Below, piece after piece: positions 1-9,520 of a stretch of DNA of 64,000 nt (position 1 is the first letter of the stretch; every line of letters starts with the position of its first letter). The stretch is from assembly GCF_027923385.1 (NCBI RefSeq), contig NZ_BSEC01000001.1, positions 1,934,501-1,998,500 of the forward strand, written 5' to 3'. Under the pieces are notes generated by a model, which did not search any database, was not told the origin of the DNA, and saw nothing but the letters and a program-made list of their open reading frames with translations. A program made the translations under genes and the position numbers. This stretch comes from Methylocystis echinoides. Its GTDB lineage: Bacteria > Pseudomonadota > Alphaproteobacteria > Rhizobiales > Beijerinckiaceae.

Positions 1-1340
1 AATTCCTGGCCGTTCATGAGAAAGTCGCCGTCCCCGTTCAGGGAGATGACCTGACGTTCGGGATGAAGGCGCTTGAGCGCGACGGCCGCCGGCACGCCGT
101 AGCCCATGGTCGCCGAGGTCGGCGCGTAATGCGACCCGAAGCGTCTGAAGCGGAAATAGCGGTGAATCCAGGATGCGTAGTTCCCGGCTCCGTTGCAGAT
201 GATCGCGTCATGCGAAAGATTCTCGCGCAACCAGATCATGATCTGAGAAAGATCGACTTCGGCCGATGGCGTGAAGTCATCCGAGAACTCCAGATAGTCG
301 CGATGCGCTTCCTCTGTCCGCTCGCCCCAGCCGGATGATGACGGCGCGTCCCATGTGGCGATCGCGTCGACGAAGGGCTTTGCGGAAGCGTTGATGGCAA
401 GTGTCGGCGTGTAAACGTGGCCGAGTTCTTCCGCCTCCGGGTAGACATGGACGAATTTCTGCGCGGGCGCGGGGATGTCGAGGAGAGTGTAGCCCTGCGA
501 CGGGATTTCGCCCATCCGCCCGCCGATGAGCACGAGGAGATCGCTCTCGCGGATGCGCCGGATCAGTTTGGGATTGGCCGCGAGTCCGAGGTCGCCGGCG
601 TAGCAGGGGTGCATGGGATCGAAGAGGGGGAGGCGGCGGTAGCTCGTAGCGACCGGAATCCGGGCGGCGCCCGCCCAGGCCATGAACTTCCCCCGCGATT
701 CCTCATCCCATCGCGTTCCGCCAAGGACGAAGAAGGGTCGTCTCGCCTGCGCCAGCATATCGGAAAGAAGTGCGAGCGCGGATGGATCGGGCGCGGTTTC
801 GACGATATGAGCGGGACCGCAGGAGATTGGTTCGATTCGTTCTTCCAGCATGTCCTTCGGCAAGGCGAGGACGACGGGGCCGGGGCGGCCGGCGCAGGCG
901 ATGTGGAACGCGCGATTCACATATTCCACGATGCGCGGCGCGCTGTCGATTTGCGCGGCCCATTTGGTTTGATCGCCAAACATGGCGCGGTAGTCGACTT
1001 CCTGGAAGGCGCCGCGGTCGCGGTTCGTTCTCTCGATCTGGCCGATGAACAGGATCATCGGCGTCGAGTCATGACGCGCGACATGCACGCCCGCGTAGGC
1101 GTTGGCGGCCCCGGGACCCCGCGTCACGAAGCATATGCCGGGTTTGCCTGTCGCCTTGCCATAGGCGTCGGCCATCATGGCGGCGCCCGCCTCGTTGCGA
1201 CAGACGGTGAGTTCGATGTCCGTCTCATAACAGGCGTCGAGCACCGCGAGATAGCTCTCGCCGGGAACACAGAAGACATGATCGACGCCATTGACGATCA
1301 GTTGCGAAACGAGGGCTTGCGCCGCGGTGATTGTGGGCAT
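1..1340 (-). CDS. Thiamine pyrophosphate-dependent enzyme, acetolactate synthase-like (partial)
   Basis: The frame opens at an ATG (1338-1340) and stays open to the left edge, so the C-terminus is missing; about 446 residues are visible. It has the layout of the acetolactate synthase/benzoylformate decarboxylase superfamily: an N-terminal pyrimidine-binding domain with the activating glutamate (E50 in CRNEAGAA) and the RGPGAANA segment, then a central domain. The C-terminal pyrophosphate-binding domain carries the GDGDFLMNGQE metal/TPP motif at about 60 bases from the window edge. Enzymes of this group decarboxylate 2-oxo acids or ligate the resulting carbanion; the substrate cannot be told from this sequence. 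It lies 9 bp downstream of the acyltransferase gene on the same strand and is probably cotranscribed with it. It could be a true acetolactate synthase paralogue, but the context favours a specialised pathway. Confidence 0.85.
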   Translation of the reverse strand, partial: MPTITAAQALVSQLIVNGVDHVFCVPGESYLAVLDACYETDIELTVCRNEAGAAMMADAYGKATGKPGICFVTRGPGAANAYAGVHVARHDSTPMILFIGQIERTNRDRGAFQEVDYRAMFGDQTKWAAQIDSAPRIVEYVNRAFHIACAGRPGPVVLALPKDMLEERIEPISCGPAHIVETAPDPSALALLSDMLAQARRPFFVLGGTRWDEESRGKFMAWAGAARIPVATSYRRLPLFDPMHPCYAGDLGLAANPKLIRRIRESDLLVLIGGRMGEIPSQGYTLLDIPAPAQKFVHVYPEAEELGHVYTPTLAINASAKPFVDAIATWDAPSSSGWGERTEEAHRDYLEFSDDFTPSAEVDLSQIMIWLRENLSHDAIICNGAGNYASWIHRYFRFRRFGSHYAPTSATMGYGVPAAVALKRLHPERQVISLNGDGDFLMNGQE

Positions 1341-1349
1341 GGGGTCGTC

Positions 1350-2216
1350 TCAGGCGCCAAAGAGAATATTTTCACAGTAGGACAGATCGCCAATTCTGGG
1401 AGGGCGGGGTCCTTTTGCGTATTTTGGACCCCGGTCCCTGAAGAAGACGCCTTTCAGTCCGTCGATCTTTTCGACGGCGTCGACGATCACGAAGAGGTGG
1501 CCGCGCGCGAGGAGGGCGCGCCCGAGCGGTCGGGCGAACCGCACATAGTCGTCGAGGCTGCGGCAATAGGCCAATTGCAGGACCGGCGCCTTGTTCCAGA
1601 GGAAACGACGGGGAAAAAACAGGAAGGGATGCGCGCGATCGTTCTGGTGAACCAGAAGCCCGATGCACCCGCGGGCGACGTGGTCGATCATCATCTGCTG
1701 TTCACTATGCGTCAGCGCCGGTCGCGCCGCGGCGCCCGGATCGAACGCTTCAACCCTGGCGTCTTCGCTGGGGGAGAGGATCGGCGCCGTCAGCATCTGG
1801 CCATTGCAATAGCGGCGAAAGCCCTGGGCCTCGATGACAGACCACGTATGTGGCGCGGGGGATATGTTGACATAGGTGACATTCTTGTGGCGCAGCGCCG
1901 CGGCGATCAGCAGGGACGCGTAGCCGCGATAGGCGCTGTCGGCATACCAGCTCGAAATATTGCACCTGATGTCGTCCTCTTCGACGACCCGGAAGATCAT
2001 CAGGATGACGCCAACGGGCGCGCCGTCGAGATCGAGCAGATAGCCATAACGTGGCAAACCTTCCGGCGCCTCGCGCTGCATGAGGGTGTCGAATGCGCGC
2101 ACCCAATAATCCCTGCTACGCGCGGGAAAGCCGCGCGCCAGAAGGTCCGCGAGCGCCGGTATGTCGGACTCGACAATCGTCCGGCATCGAACACGCGGGG
2201 GCATGCTTGCGGTCAT
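1350..2216 (-). CDS. GNAT-type acyltransferase
   Basis: A 288-residue protein. The N-terminal 150 residues look like a GNAT N-acyltransferase: an opening beta strand and helix (RTIVESDIPALADLL), a central strand region around GAPVGVILMIF, and an acetyl-CoA-loop-like segment (YRGYASLLIAAALR). The C-terminal half is less typical and may be a second, degenerate GNAT-like fold. The predicted role is transfer of an acyl group from CoA or a carrier protein to an amine or alcohol; the substrate is unknown. It precedes the TPP enzyme gene by 9 bp on the same strand and is divergent from the acyl carrier protein gene, with about 110 bp between the starts. Sharing that region suggests common regulation, which is inference. 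Confidence 0.65.
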   Translation of the reverse strand: MTASMPPRVRCRTIVESDIPALADLLARGFPARSRDYWVRAFDTLMQREAPEGLPRYGYLLDLDGAPVGVILMIFRVVEEDDIRCNISSWYADSAYRGYASLLIAAALRHKNVTYVNISPAPHTWSVIEAQGFRRYCNGQMLTAPILSPSEDARVEAFDPGAAARPALTHSEQQMMIDHVARGCIGLLVHQNDRAHPFLFFPRRFLWNKAPVLQLAYCRSLDDYVRFARPLGRALLARGHLFVIVDAVEKIDGLKGVFFRDRGPKYAKGPRPPRIGDLSYCENILFGA

Positions 2217-2326
2217 GCGCGCTTAACCATGGGCGCGAACTTTCAGGGTTGGTCGCCAGAAATTCATTTCCTCGGCCGAAAGAAATAGCCAAGCTTCGTT
2301 GACCGATCATGAAGGGGCGTCGACCA

Positions 2327-2575
2327 ATGAGCATAAGGTTAAAAGTGCTTTCCATCATGCAGCAGGTCGCTGCCGAACAGGAGAAGCCGCTCGCCGCGCT
2401 CACCGATCAGACCGTGCTTGCGGACTCCGGTCTGGACTCGCTTTGCTTTGCGATCATCGTTGCGCGGCTGGAGGACGATCTCGGCGTCGACCCTTTCACG
2501 GCATCCGATGAAGTCTATTTCCCCGTCACCTTCTCGGATTTCGTCGCGCTTTATGAAAATGCCGCGGCAGTCTGA
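2327..2575 (+). CDS. Acyl carrier protein
   Basis: An 82-residue protein of acyl carrier size. The phosphopantetheine attachment motif is DSGLDSL, where the serine before the final leucine is the expected prosthetic-group site, and it is followed by an acidic helix (ARLEDDLGV). I chose the ATG at 2327 because AAGGGG lies about 10 bases upstream; an in-frame ATG at 2309 would add six residues. The coding end overlaps the next gene by 23 bp, which suggests translational coupling. It is probably a dedicated carrier for the product of the adjacent AMP-forming ligase rather than the housekeeping AcpP, because it sits outside any fab cluster and has an unusual C-terminal half. Confidence 0.85.
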   Translation: MSIRLKVLSIMQQVAAEQEKPLAALTDQTVLADSGLDSLCFAIIVARLEDDLGVDPFTASDEVYFPVTFSDFVALYENAAAV

Positions 2576-3929
2576 TCTTTCCTCCCGGTTGAGGGCGGCG
2601 TCTCCGGGCGTTGGCGCCTTGCACGCGCGCGGCCGCCGGATGACGTGGCGGGCGGCGCTGGACGCAACAATTCTCAAGGGCGAGAGGCAGGGGCTCGCTG
2701 GGAAGTCCGTTCTTATTGCGCTTGCCGCGCAATTCGACGCGGCGCTCGCCTTGCTGGAACTGGATGGCGTCGCGCGGCGGATCGTGGTGGTTCCGCCGGA
2801 CTTTGGGGCGGAGCACCTGCGCAGCGCGATCCGGCAGGCCGGCGTCGATGTGGTTTTATGCGATCGGGGTGGTTTTGACGGCGATCTGGGAACAGAGCGT
2901 GTCGACGTTTCCGAGCCGGCGCCTGACGCTTCTCCGCGTCCCGCGCCGATCGAGACGCAGTGGGTTCTGCCAACCTCCGGAACGACAGGAGAGCCGAAGC
3001 TTGTCGCCCATACGCTGGAAGGACTCGCCGGCGCCATTTCCGCGGCAGATGACGCCTCACGCGTCTGGGGCACGTTCTACGATATTCGACGCTATGGGGG
3101 CTTGCAGATTTTTCTGCGCGCGGCGATTGGCGGCGCGCCTTTGGTGATCGGTGATGCAGACGAACTCCTGTCGGATCATCTGTCACGGTTAGGAGAAATG
3201 GGCGTCACCCATGTTTCGGGCACGCCGTCGCATTGGCGCCGAGTTCTGATGAGCGGGGAAGCGTCGCGCATTGCGCCCCGTTACATTCGTCTCTCCGGGG
3301 AAATCGCCGACCGGGCGATCCTTGACGCGATTTCGGCCGCCTATCCCGAGGCGACAATCGTTCATGCCTATGCGTCGACAGAGGCGGGCGTTGGGTTTGA
3401 GGTCAGCGACGGGCGGGAAGGTTTTCCGGCGCGCTATCTCGACGGGCTCGCCGGCGTGGATATGCGGATCGTCAACGGTTCGCTCCATCTGCGCTCGGCG
3501 CGGACGGCGTCTCACTATGTGGGGCGCGACGATCTGCGGCTGAAGGATGACGAAGCCTTCGTCGATACGGATGATCTCGTGGAGGTGAGCGGCGATCGCT
3601 GCTTCTTCAGAGGGCGCCGCGCCGGAACGATCAATGTCGGCGGACTCAAGGTGCATCCAGAGGAAGTCGAGCAGATCGTCAATCAGCACGAGGCGGTGCG
3701 GATGTCGCTGGTGAAGCGGCGACGCAGCCCCATCATTGGGGATTTGCTCGTCGTGGATGTCGTCCTGACGGATGGAGCCGGCGATGACGCGCGCCAAAGC
3801 GGCTTGCGCGCCGAAATCCTGGCGAATTGCCGCGCGCGTCTCGAGCGGCACAAGATTCCGGCGATGGTCCGTTTCGTGCCGACCCTGCCCATGTCGGCGG
3901 CGGGAAAGCTTTTGCGGAGGGAGGCGTGA
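2553..3929 (+). CDS. AMP-forming acyl-CoA/acyl-carrier ligase
   Basis: A 458-residue member of the ANL (acyl/aryl-CoA synthetase, adenylation) superfamily, which activates a carboxylate with ATP and passes it to CoA or to a carrier phosphopantetheine. Visible landmarks are the P-loop-like LPTSGTTGEPK motif, the YASTEAG motif, the DTDDLVE segment with the ribose-binding aspartate, GGLKVHPEEVE at the domain hinge, and the terminal catalytic lysine in SAAGKLLRREA. The N-terminal subdomain is shorter than usual for the family. The start at 2553 overlaps the ACP gene by 23 bp, and its stop overlaps the next start as TGATG. The tight ACP-ligase arrangement suggests that it loads the neighbouring ACP. 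Confidence 0.85.
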   Translation: MKMPRQSDLSSRLRAASPGVGALHARGRRMTWRAALDATILKGERQGLAGKSVLIALAAQFDAALALLELDGVARRIVVVPPDFGAEHLRSAIRQAGVDVVLCDRGGFDGDLGTERVDVSEPAPDASPRPAPIETQWVLPTSGTTGEPKLVAHTLEGLAGAISAADDASRVWGTFYDIRRYGGLQIFLRAAIGGAPLVIGDADELLSDHLSRLGEMGVTHVSGTPSHWRRVLMSGEASRIAPRYIRLSGEIADRAILDAISAAYPEATIVHAYASTEAGVGFEVSDGREGFPARYLDGLAGVDMRIVNGSLHLRSARTASHYVGRDDLRLKDDEAFVDTDDLVEVSGDRCFFRGRRAGTINVGGLKVHPEEVEQIVNQHEAVRMSLVKRRRSPIIGDLLVVDVVLTDGAGDDARQSGLRAEILANCRARLERHKIPAMVRFVPTLPMSAAGKLLRREA

Positions 3930-4651
3930 TGCGCCATGTGATCGTGACCGGCGGCAGCCGCGGGCTCGGACTGGCGATGACGCGCCGGCTGATCGCGGAC
4001 GGGTTCCACGTCGTGGCCGTGGCGCGCAAGGAAAGCGACGAATTGCGCGCGCTGATGGCGGAAAGCGCGGGCGCGCTGTCCTTCGCGGCTTTCGATCTTT
4101 CCCGGATCGACGATATTCCGGATTTCGTGCTGGGGCTGAAGAAGTCCCATGGCGCGCCCTACGGCCTCGTCAACAATGCCGGTCTTGGGACGGAAGGGCT
4201 CCTCGCGACCATGCATAATTCGCAGATCGAGATGCTCACGCGCGTCAATGTGACGGCGCCGATCGTTTTGACCAAATATGTCGTCCGCAACATGATGTCG
4301 GCGGGCGAGGGGCGGATCGTCAATATCTCCTCCATCATCGCCGCCACAGGCTATAATGGCCTCTCGGTCTACGGCGCCACCAAGGCGGCGCTGGTCGGCT
4401 TCACCAAATCGCTGTCGCGGGAAGTGGGCCGCATGGGCATCACCGTCAATGTGGTGGCGCCCGGTTTCATCGAGACGGAGATGACGTCGGGGCTCGGCGA
4501 CGAGGATCGCGCTACGATCGCCGGACGCGCGGCGCTTCGCCGTCTGGCGGCGCCGGCGGATGTGGCCAATGCGGTGTCCTTCCTGCTCGATGCGCGCGCC
4601 GGGAATGTCACCGGCTCCGTGATGACGATCGACGCCGGGGCGACGGCCTGA
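3929..4651 (+). CDS. Short-chain dehydrogenase/reductase (FabG-like)
   Basis: A 240-residue classical SDR. It has the nucleotide-binding TGGSRGLG motif at residues 7-14, NNAG near residue 77, a serine in the NISSIIA strand, the catalytic YGATK tyrosine/lysine pair, and the VAPGFIETEM loop. The family reduces keto groups with NAD(P)H; FabG-like members act on 3-oxoacyl-ACP. The ATG overlaps the ligase stop (TGATG), so the gene is translationally coupled and forms the third gene of the ACP-ligase-SDR operon. Its likely job is reduction of an ACP-bound intermediate, which is inference from context. Confidence 0.85.
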   Translation: MRHVIVTGGSRGLGLAMTRRLIADGFHVVAVARKESDELRALMAESAGALSFAAFDLSRIDDIPDFVLGLKKSHGAPYGLVNNAGLGTEGLLATMHNSQIEMLTRVNVTAPIVLTKYVVRNMMSAGEGRIVNISSIIAATGYNGLSVYGATKAALVGFTKSLSREVGRMGITVNVVAPGFIETEMTSGLGDEDRATIAGRAALRRLAAPADVANAVSFLLDARAGNVTGSVMTIDAGATA

Positions 4652-4659
4652 CCCTCCAA

Positions 4660-4683
4660 AAAAGAGCCCGGCCGAAGCCGGGC
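4660..4683 (-). terminator. Rho-independent terminator (reads on minus strand)
   Basis: A perfect 7-bp stem, GCCCGGC/GCCGGGC, with a CGAA tetraloop at 4666-4683. On the minus strand it is followed by TCTTTTTTGG, a good U-tract, so it probably terminates uvrC transcription about 100 bp past the uvrC stop. It may also serve the convergent SDR operon, but there is no U-run in that direction. Confidence 0.75.
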
Positions 4684-4788
4684 GAAGGGGGGAACCTGGT
4701 TAGCCGAATTGAGAAGGAAGATATCGCCCGCCGCCTGTTCGGACAGCTCGCCGCTCGCCATTTACCGCGCCAAATTCGCCAGCGGCGG

Positions 4789-6774
4789 CTAATCGCCCCG
4801 CTGGAAATGGTCGTAGACCATCCGCGCCGTGGCCTTGTTGATGCCGGGGGCTTTTTCCAGATCGGAGAGGGCGGCGCGGGCGACAGCTTTGGCTGATCCG
4901 AAGGCGAGCAGAAGCGCCCGCTTGCGCGACGGGCCGATGCCGGGAATTTCGTCGAGCGGGTTTTTGGTGAATTCCTTTTTCCGCCGGGCGCGGTGCGTCC
5001 CGATGGCGAAACGGTGCGCCTCGTCGCGCAGTCGCTGCACGAAATAGAGCGCCGGATCATGCGGCGGCAGGCGGAAGGGCTCGCGGCCGTCGATGAAGAA
5101 GGTCTCGCGACCCGCGTCGCGGTCCCGGCCCTTGGCGATGGAGGCGAGCGCGACGCCCTCGACGCCACTCTCGCGCAGCGCCTCGCGCGCCACGTCGAAT
5201 TGTCCGCGCCCGCCGTCGATCAGCACGAGATCGGGTCGCGCCGGGAAAGCCTCCGGGTCGGCGTCCTTCTCGGGCTCCTTCGTCAGACGGGCGAAACGGC
5301 GGGTGAGCACCTCGCGCATCATGGCGTAGTCGTCGCCGGGGGTTATTTCCGTGCTCTTGATGTTGAAGGTGCGATAATGCGCCTTCATGAAACCGGACGG
5401 GCCGGCGACGATCATGGCGCCAATCGCCTGCGATCCGCCCGTGTGCGAGTTGTCATAGACCTCGACGCGGCGCGGCGGCGACGGCAGGCCGAAGGCCTCG
5501 CCCAAGGCGGCGAGCAGGCGCTGCTGGCTGGCGTCGTCGGCAAGCTTGCGGCCGAGCGCCTGGCGGGCGTTGTTGAGCGCATGCTCCACCAGCTCGCGCT
5601 TTTCGCCGCGCTGGGGCGCGATGACGTCGACGCTCTTGCGCAGCCTGGCGGAGAGCGCGTCTTCGAGAAGCGCGCTGTCCTCGATGGGGTGCGACAGCAG
5701 AACGCAGCGGGCGGAGGGATGCTCCTCATAGAACTGCGCGAGAAAAGCGTCGAGCACTTCCGCTTCGGTCAGGCTTGCGTCTGCGCGCGGGAAATAGGAG
5801 CGGTTGCCCCAGTTCTGATAGGCGCGAAAGAAGAAGGCCTCGATGCAGAAGCGCCCCGCGTCCTTGGCGATGGCGAAGACATCCGCCTCCTCCACGCTGC
5901 GTGGGTTGATTCCCTGTGCGCCCTGAATGGCGGAAAGCGCCGAGATGCGGTCGCGCAGCCGCGCGGCGCGCTCGAACTCCAGACGCTCGGCGGCGTCCGT
6001 CATTTCGCGTGCGAGTTCCTCGCGCACGCTGCGGCTCTTGCCGGACAGGAAGTCGCGCGCCTCGCGCACCAGCTCATTGTAATCGTCGAGCGCGATTTCT
6101 CCCGTGCAGGGACCCGCGCAGCGCTTGATCTGGAAGAGCAGGCAGGGACGGGTGCGATTGTCGTAGAAGCTCTGCGCGCAGGAGCGCAGCAGAAAGGCGC
6201 GCTCCAGCGCATTGAGCGCGCGGTTGACGGCCCAGACGCTGGCGAAAGGCCCGAAATAGTCGCCCTTGCGCACGCGCGCGCCGCGATGCTTGGTGATCTG
6301 CGGCGCCGCGTGATCCCGCGCGATGAGAATATAGGGGAAGGACTTGTCGTCGCGCATCAGCACATTGAAGCGGGGCTTCATCTGCTTGATGAGGTTGGCC
6401 TCGAGCAGCAGCGCGTCGGTCTCCGTCTCGACGGAGATGAAAACCATGGACGCGGTGGCGGAGATCATGCGCGCGATGCGGTTCACATGGCCGGCGAGAC
6501 GGGTGTAGCTCGCCACGCGCTTGCGGACGTTCTTCGCCTTGCCGACATAGAGCACTTCGCCACTCTCGGCGATCATGCGATAGACGCCGGGGCCGTTGGG
6601 CGCGTGCTTCCAGTATTTCTTGATGACCGCGACGCCGCGTTTCACGCTCTCGGGCGTTTGCGGCGCGTCGTCCACGGCGGGCGCCTCCTCGACGACATCC
6701 GGCGCGGCTTCGGCGTCGAAGGCGTCGTCATCCTCGGGCGGGAGGTCGCGATTTTGTCCGGGGGGAGGGGTCAT
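4789..6774 (-). CDS. uvrC: UvrABC excinuclease subunit C
   Basis: UvrC makes the dual incisions in nucleotide excision repair. The 661-residue product has an N-terminal GIY-YIG nuclease domain (GVYRMI ... LYVGKAKN), a UVR UvrB-binding segment around residues 260-300, the RNase H-like C-terminal nuclease domain ([18 protein letters not shown]), and terminal helix-hairpin-helix motifs ([13 protein letters not shown]). The acidic N-terminal extension of about 45 residues before the GIY-YIG domain is commonly seen in Rhizobiales. I chose ATG 6772-6774; upstream in-frame sequence is low-complexity and overlaps the divergent antiporter leader. A terminator follows at 4660-4683. Confidence 0.95.
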   Translation of the reverse strand: MTPPPGQNRDLPPEDDDAFDAEAAPDVVEEAPAVDDAPQTPESVKRGVAVIKKYWKHAPNGPGVYRMIAESGEVLYVGKAKNVRKRVASYTRLAGHVNRIARMISATASMVFISVETETDALLLEANLIKQMKPRFNVLMRDDKSFPYILIARDHAAPQITKHRGARVRKGDYFGPFASVWAVNRALNALERAFLLRSCAQSFYDNRTRPCLLFQIKRCAGPCTGEIALDDYNELVREARDFLSGKSRSVREELAREMTDAAERLEFERAARLRDRISALSAIQGAQGINPRSVEEADVFAIAKDAGRFCIEAFFFRAYQNWGNRSYFPRADASLTEAEVLDAFLAQFYEEHPSARCVLLSHPIEDSALLEDALSARLRKSVDVIAPQRGEKRELVEHALNNARQALGRKLADDASQQRLLAALGEAFGLPSPPRRVEVYDNSHTGGSQAIGAMIVAGPSGFMKAHYRTFNIKSTEITPGDDYAMMREVLTRRFARLTKEPEKDADPEAFPARPDLVLIDGGRGQFDVAREALRESGVEGVALASIAKGRDRDAGRETFFIDGREPFRLPPHDPALYFVQRLRDEAHRFAIGTHRARRKKEFTKNPLDEIPGIGPSRKRALLLAFGSAKAVARAALSDLEKAPGINKATARMVYDHFQRGD

Positions 6775-6953
6775 CGGGCTAGATTTATGCGCCGAATGCG
6801 GCGATGGGAAGGGAGGAGGCGCTCGAGCGCGTCCGTCCCCCTCGGGGCGCGATGACGGCTGGCTCGGGGCGGGGCGAGACCCCGGCGAAGGGCTTGCGTC
6901 CGGCTCCGCCCAAGGCCAAAGTCTTCGGCGAGAAGTCGTGGAACAGGACGCAC

Positions 6954-8063
6954 ATGCAGCTTTGGGGAATGTCCGCACGGGGCGTCGTGTTTCCGGCCCT
7001 TGCCCTCCTTTACGCCGGTTTTTTCTCAGCGACGGAAAGCTGGATCGAGAGGGTTCACCCCTCGATGCAATTGGTCGTGCCGCTCGTGGCCGCGGCCTTG
7101 ATCATCGGCTCCGTTTTCGCGGCGCTCGAATATGCGGAGGTCGTCGGCGCGCGGGTTGGCGAGCCGCTCGGGACCCTCGTGCTGACCGCGTCGGTCACGA
7201 TCATCGAGGTGGCGATCCTTGGCTCGATGGTGCAGCATGGCACGGATGATCCGACGGAAGCGCGCGAGGCGATCTTCTCGACAGTCATGATCGTCTGCAA
7301 CGGCGTCGTCGGGCTTTGCCTGCTTCTGGGCGGGTTTCGTCATGGAGAGCAGGAGCTCCAGACGATGGGCGCGCGGGCCTATCTCGCCGTCCTCATCGCC
7401 CTGTCGATCCTCACGCTGGTGATACCGAACTATACCGTCTCTTCCTACGGACCCACGCTGGCGCCGGCGCAGCTCGTCTTCATCAGCGTGCTGTCGATCC
7501 TGCTTTATGGTTCGTTTCTTTTCATCCAGACGGTGCGCCACCGCTCCTATTTTCTCGATACGCATCTGGCGCGGAGCGGACACTACGGGGAAACGCCATC
7601 GACGGCGCGGGCGCTGGCCGCGCTGGTCGCGCTCTGCGTCAGCCTGCTCGGCGTGTCGCTGCTTGCAGAACGCTTCGTGCCGGCTCTCAAGGAGCTGCTG
7701 TCCTGGACCGGCGTTTCCGAGGTCAATCCGATCGCCGGCGCCGCGGTGGCGCTGCTCGTTCTGCTGCCGGAAACGCTGAACGCCATTCGGGCCGCGCGAC
7801 GCAATGCGTTGCAGACGAGCCTCAACGCGGCGTTGGGCTCGGCCGTTTCCACCATTGGCTTGACTGTTCCGGCGGTGGCGCTCATCAGCCTGGCCACGGG
7901 GCGGGACCTCATCATGGGACTTGAGCCGCGCGACGCGGTCATGCTCATCATGACCTTGATGCTGAGCGTGGTCAGTTTCGGCGCCGGCCGCACCAATGCG
8001 TTCACGGGCCTTGTGCATCTCGTCGTTTTCGCGACATATGGCTTCTTCCTGTTTGTGCCGTGA
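6954..8063 (+). CDS. chaA: Ca2+:H+ / Na+:H+ antiporter, ChaA family
   Basis: A 369-residue inner-membrane protein with about 11 hydrophobic segments and two related halves, as in the CaCA cation/proton exchangers. The first repeat carries [18 protein letters not shown] and the second [21 protein letters not shown], each with the conserved glutamate of the alpha repeats (TIIE and LLPE). The product exports Ca2+ or Na+/K+ in exchange for protons. The start is uncertain: ATG 6954 is used, but ATG 6969 is also possible, and neither has a strong Shine-Dalgarno. The next gene begins about 10 bp after the stop. Confidence 0.8.
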   Translation: MQLWGMSARGVVFPALALLYAGFFSATESWIERVHPSMQLVVPLVAAALIIGSVFAALEYAEVVGARVGEPLGTLVLTASVTIIEVAILGSMVQHGTDDPTEAREAIFSTVMIVCNGVVGLCLLLGGFRHGEQELQTMGARAYLAVLIALSILTLVIPNYTVSSYGPTLAPAQLVFISVLSILLYGSFLFIQTVRHRSYFLDTHLARSGHYGETPSTARALAALVALCVSLLGVSLLAERFVPALKELLSWTGVSEVNPIAGAAVALLVLLPETLNAIRAARRNALQTSLNAALGSAVSTIGLTVPAVALISLATGRDLIMGLEPRDAVMLIMTLMLSVVSFGAGRTNAFTGLVHLVVFATYGFFLFVP

Positions 8064-8074
8064 GACAATGGGCC

Positions 8075-8710
8075 ATGAGCGAGAACGGTCTGATCCTATA
8101 TCATTCGCCGCAGACGCGTTCGTCGAGCGTGCTGATCCTGCTCGAGGAGCTCGGCGCGCCCTACAAGCTGCGCGATGTGAATTTCCGCATCGGCGCCCAG
8201 CGGCGGCCGGAGTATCTCGCGGTCAATCCGGTCGGCAAGGTTCCCGCCATCGTCCATGATGGCGCGCTCGTTACCGAGCTTGCCGCCATCTTCATCTATC
8301 TGGCGGACGCCTTCCCCGAAAAGAAACTGGCGCCGCCGATCGGCGATCCGCTGCGGGGGCCCTATCTGCGCTGGCTCGTCTATTACGGCTCGGCTTTCGA
8401 GCCGGCGGTGATGGACCGCCACATGAAGCAGGAGCCGCCCCGGAGCATGAGCGCCTATGGCGATTTCGAGGGCGTGATGGCGCTCATCAACGCGCAGCTT
8501 GCGGCGGGGCCCTATCTGTTCGGCGCGCGTTTCACGGCCGCCGATGTGCTCTGGGCGACCGCGCTGCGCTGGACGACGGGCTTCGGCCTCGTTCCCGCCT
8601 CGCCGCAAATCTCCGCCTATATCGAACGCGTGACAGCGCGGCCGGCTTTCGAGCGGGTCACAGCCACTGACGCGCAATTGCTGAAGGTCCACGAAGCGGC
8701 GGCGAAGTAA
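8075..8710 (+). CDS. Glutathione S-transferase family protein
   Basis: A 211-residue protein. The N-terminal thioredoxin-fold domain contains the glutathione-binding segment NPVGKVPAIVHDG with the cis-proline, and a serine-rich active-site region (SPQTRSSSV). The helical C-terminal domain spans about residues 90-205. Such enzymes conjugate glutathione to electrophiles or reduce peroxides. I chose ATG 8075; a GTG at 8060 would overlap the antiporter stop. It follows the antiporter gene closely and may be cotranscribed, with no obvious functional link. Transcription runs into the palindromic repeat at 8714-8824. Confidence 0.85.
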   Translation: MSENGLILYHSPQTRSSSVLILLEELGAPYKLRDVNFRIGAQRRPEYLAVNPVGKVPAIVHDGALVTELAAIFIYLADAFPEKKLAPPIGDPLRGPYLRWLVYYGSAFEPAVMDRHMKQEPPRSMSAYGDFEGVMALINAQLAAGPYLFGARFTAADVLWATALRWTTGFGLVPASPQISAYIERVTARPAFERVTATDAQLLKVHEAAAK

Positions 8711-8713
8711 GCG

Positions 8714-8824
8714 CGCCCTCTCCCCGTCGAAACGGGGAGAGGGTTGGGGTGAGGGGCAGGGCCGCGATCACGGAACCCCGCAAGATTCCACTAGCGGCTT
8801 GCCCCTCACCCCAACCCTCTCTCG
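8714..8824. repeat. Intergenic palindromic repeat (long inverted arms)
   Basis: Two 22-bp arms, 8737-8758 and 8800-8821, are exact reverse complements (core TGCCCCTCACCCCAACC). A smaller hairpin, CCCTCTCCCCGT with its complement, sits at the left. The element lies between the convergent GST and ung genes. Similar C/T-rich and G/A-rich palindromes occur at 11634-11805, 18968-19085 and 40688-40819, so this is a dispersed intergenic element family that may also end transcription from both sides. Confidence 0.8.
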
Positions 8825-8845
8825 CAGGCGAGCAGAGCGCGCGGT

Positions 8846-9514
8846 TTACCACTCGATCGGCGCCTCGCCCTGCGCGACGAGATAATCGTTCGCCTTCGAG
8901 AAATGCCGGCAGCCGAAAAACCCGTTATGCGCCGAGAGCGGCGAGGGGTGGGCGCATTCCAGCACGAGATGTTTGTGGCGGTCGATGCCCGCGCCCTTGC
9001 GGCGCGCGTAGGAGCCCCACAGCATGAAGACGACGCCCGCGCGCGCGCGCGACAGCGCATGCACGGCGGCGTCGGTGAACTGTTCCCAGCCCTTGTTCTG
9101 ATGCGAGCCCGCCTGTGACGCGCGCACGGTGAGCGTGGCGTTGAGCAGCAGCACGCCCTGCCGCGCCCAGCGCGAGAGGTCGGGATCGCGCGAAACGGAA
9201 TGGCCGAGGTCGGCCTCGATTTCCTTGAAGATGTTTTGCAGCGACGGCGGCGGCGCCACGCCGGCGCCAACCGCGAAACACAGACCATTCGCCTGTCCGG
9301 GACCGTGATAGGGGTCCTGGCCGAGGATGACGACCTTAACACTGTCAAACGGGCATTCGTCAAAGGCGCGGAAAATCTGGGCGGCCGGCGGATAGATCGT
9401 CTGCGCCGCATATTCGCCGCGCACGAATTCACGCAAACCCGTGAAATAGGGCTGCTCGAATTCGCTGGCGAGATGCTTGCGCCAGCTCTCGTCGATGCGG
9501 ACGGGCTTGTTCAT
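8846..9514 (-). CDS. ung: Uracil-DNA glycosylase (family 1)
   Basis: A 222-residue Ung, which removes uracil from DNA to start base-excision repair. The water-activating motif GQDPYHG is at about residues 64-70, and the DNA-intercalating loop HPSPLSA is near residue 190. LLLNATLTVR and HLVLECAHPSP are also typical. The length matches the family. The stop of the TIR-like gene lies only 6 bp upstream on the same strand, so ung may now be read through from tolB and that gene, although a promoter of its own is likely. Confidence 0.96.
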   Translation of the reverse strand: MNKPVRIDESWRKHLASEFEQPYFTGLREFVRGEYAAQTIYPPAAQIFRAFDECPFDSVKVVILGQDPYHGPGQANGLCFAVGAGVAPPPSLQNIFKEIEADLGHSVSRDPDLSRWARQGVLLLNATLTVRASQAGSHQNKGWEQFTDAAVHALSRARAGVVFMLWGSYARRKGAGIDRHKHLVLECAHPSPLSAHNGFFGCRHFSKANDYLVAQGEAPIEW

Positions 9515-9520
9515 TGTCGC

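Noticed and set aside
417..2288. Long open frame (623 codons) on the plus strand
   Set aside because: It is antisense to the TPP enzyme and acyltransferase genes, whose motifs are clear; the plus-strand translation has no recognisable domain.
4651..4789. Short minus-strand frame starting at 4761 after uvrC
   Set aside because: It runs straight through the uvrC terminator and has no family likeness.
4993..6855. Long open frame on the plus strand opposite uvrC
   Set aside because: A GC-rich antisense shadow of uvrC; no domain features.
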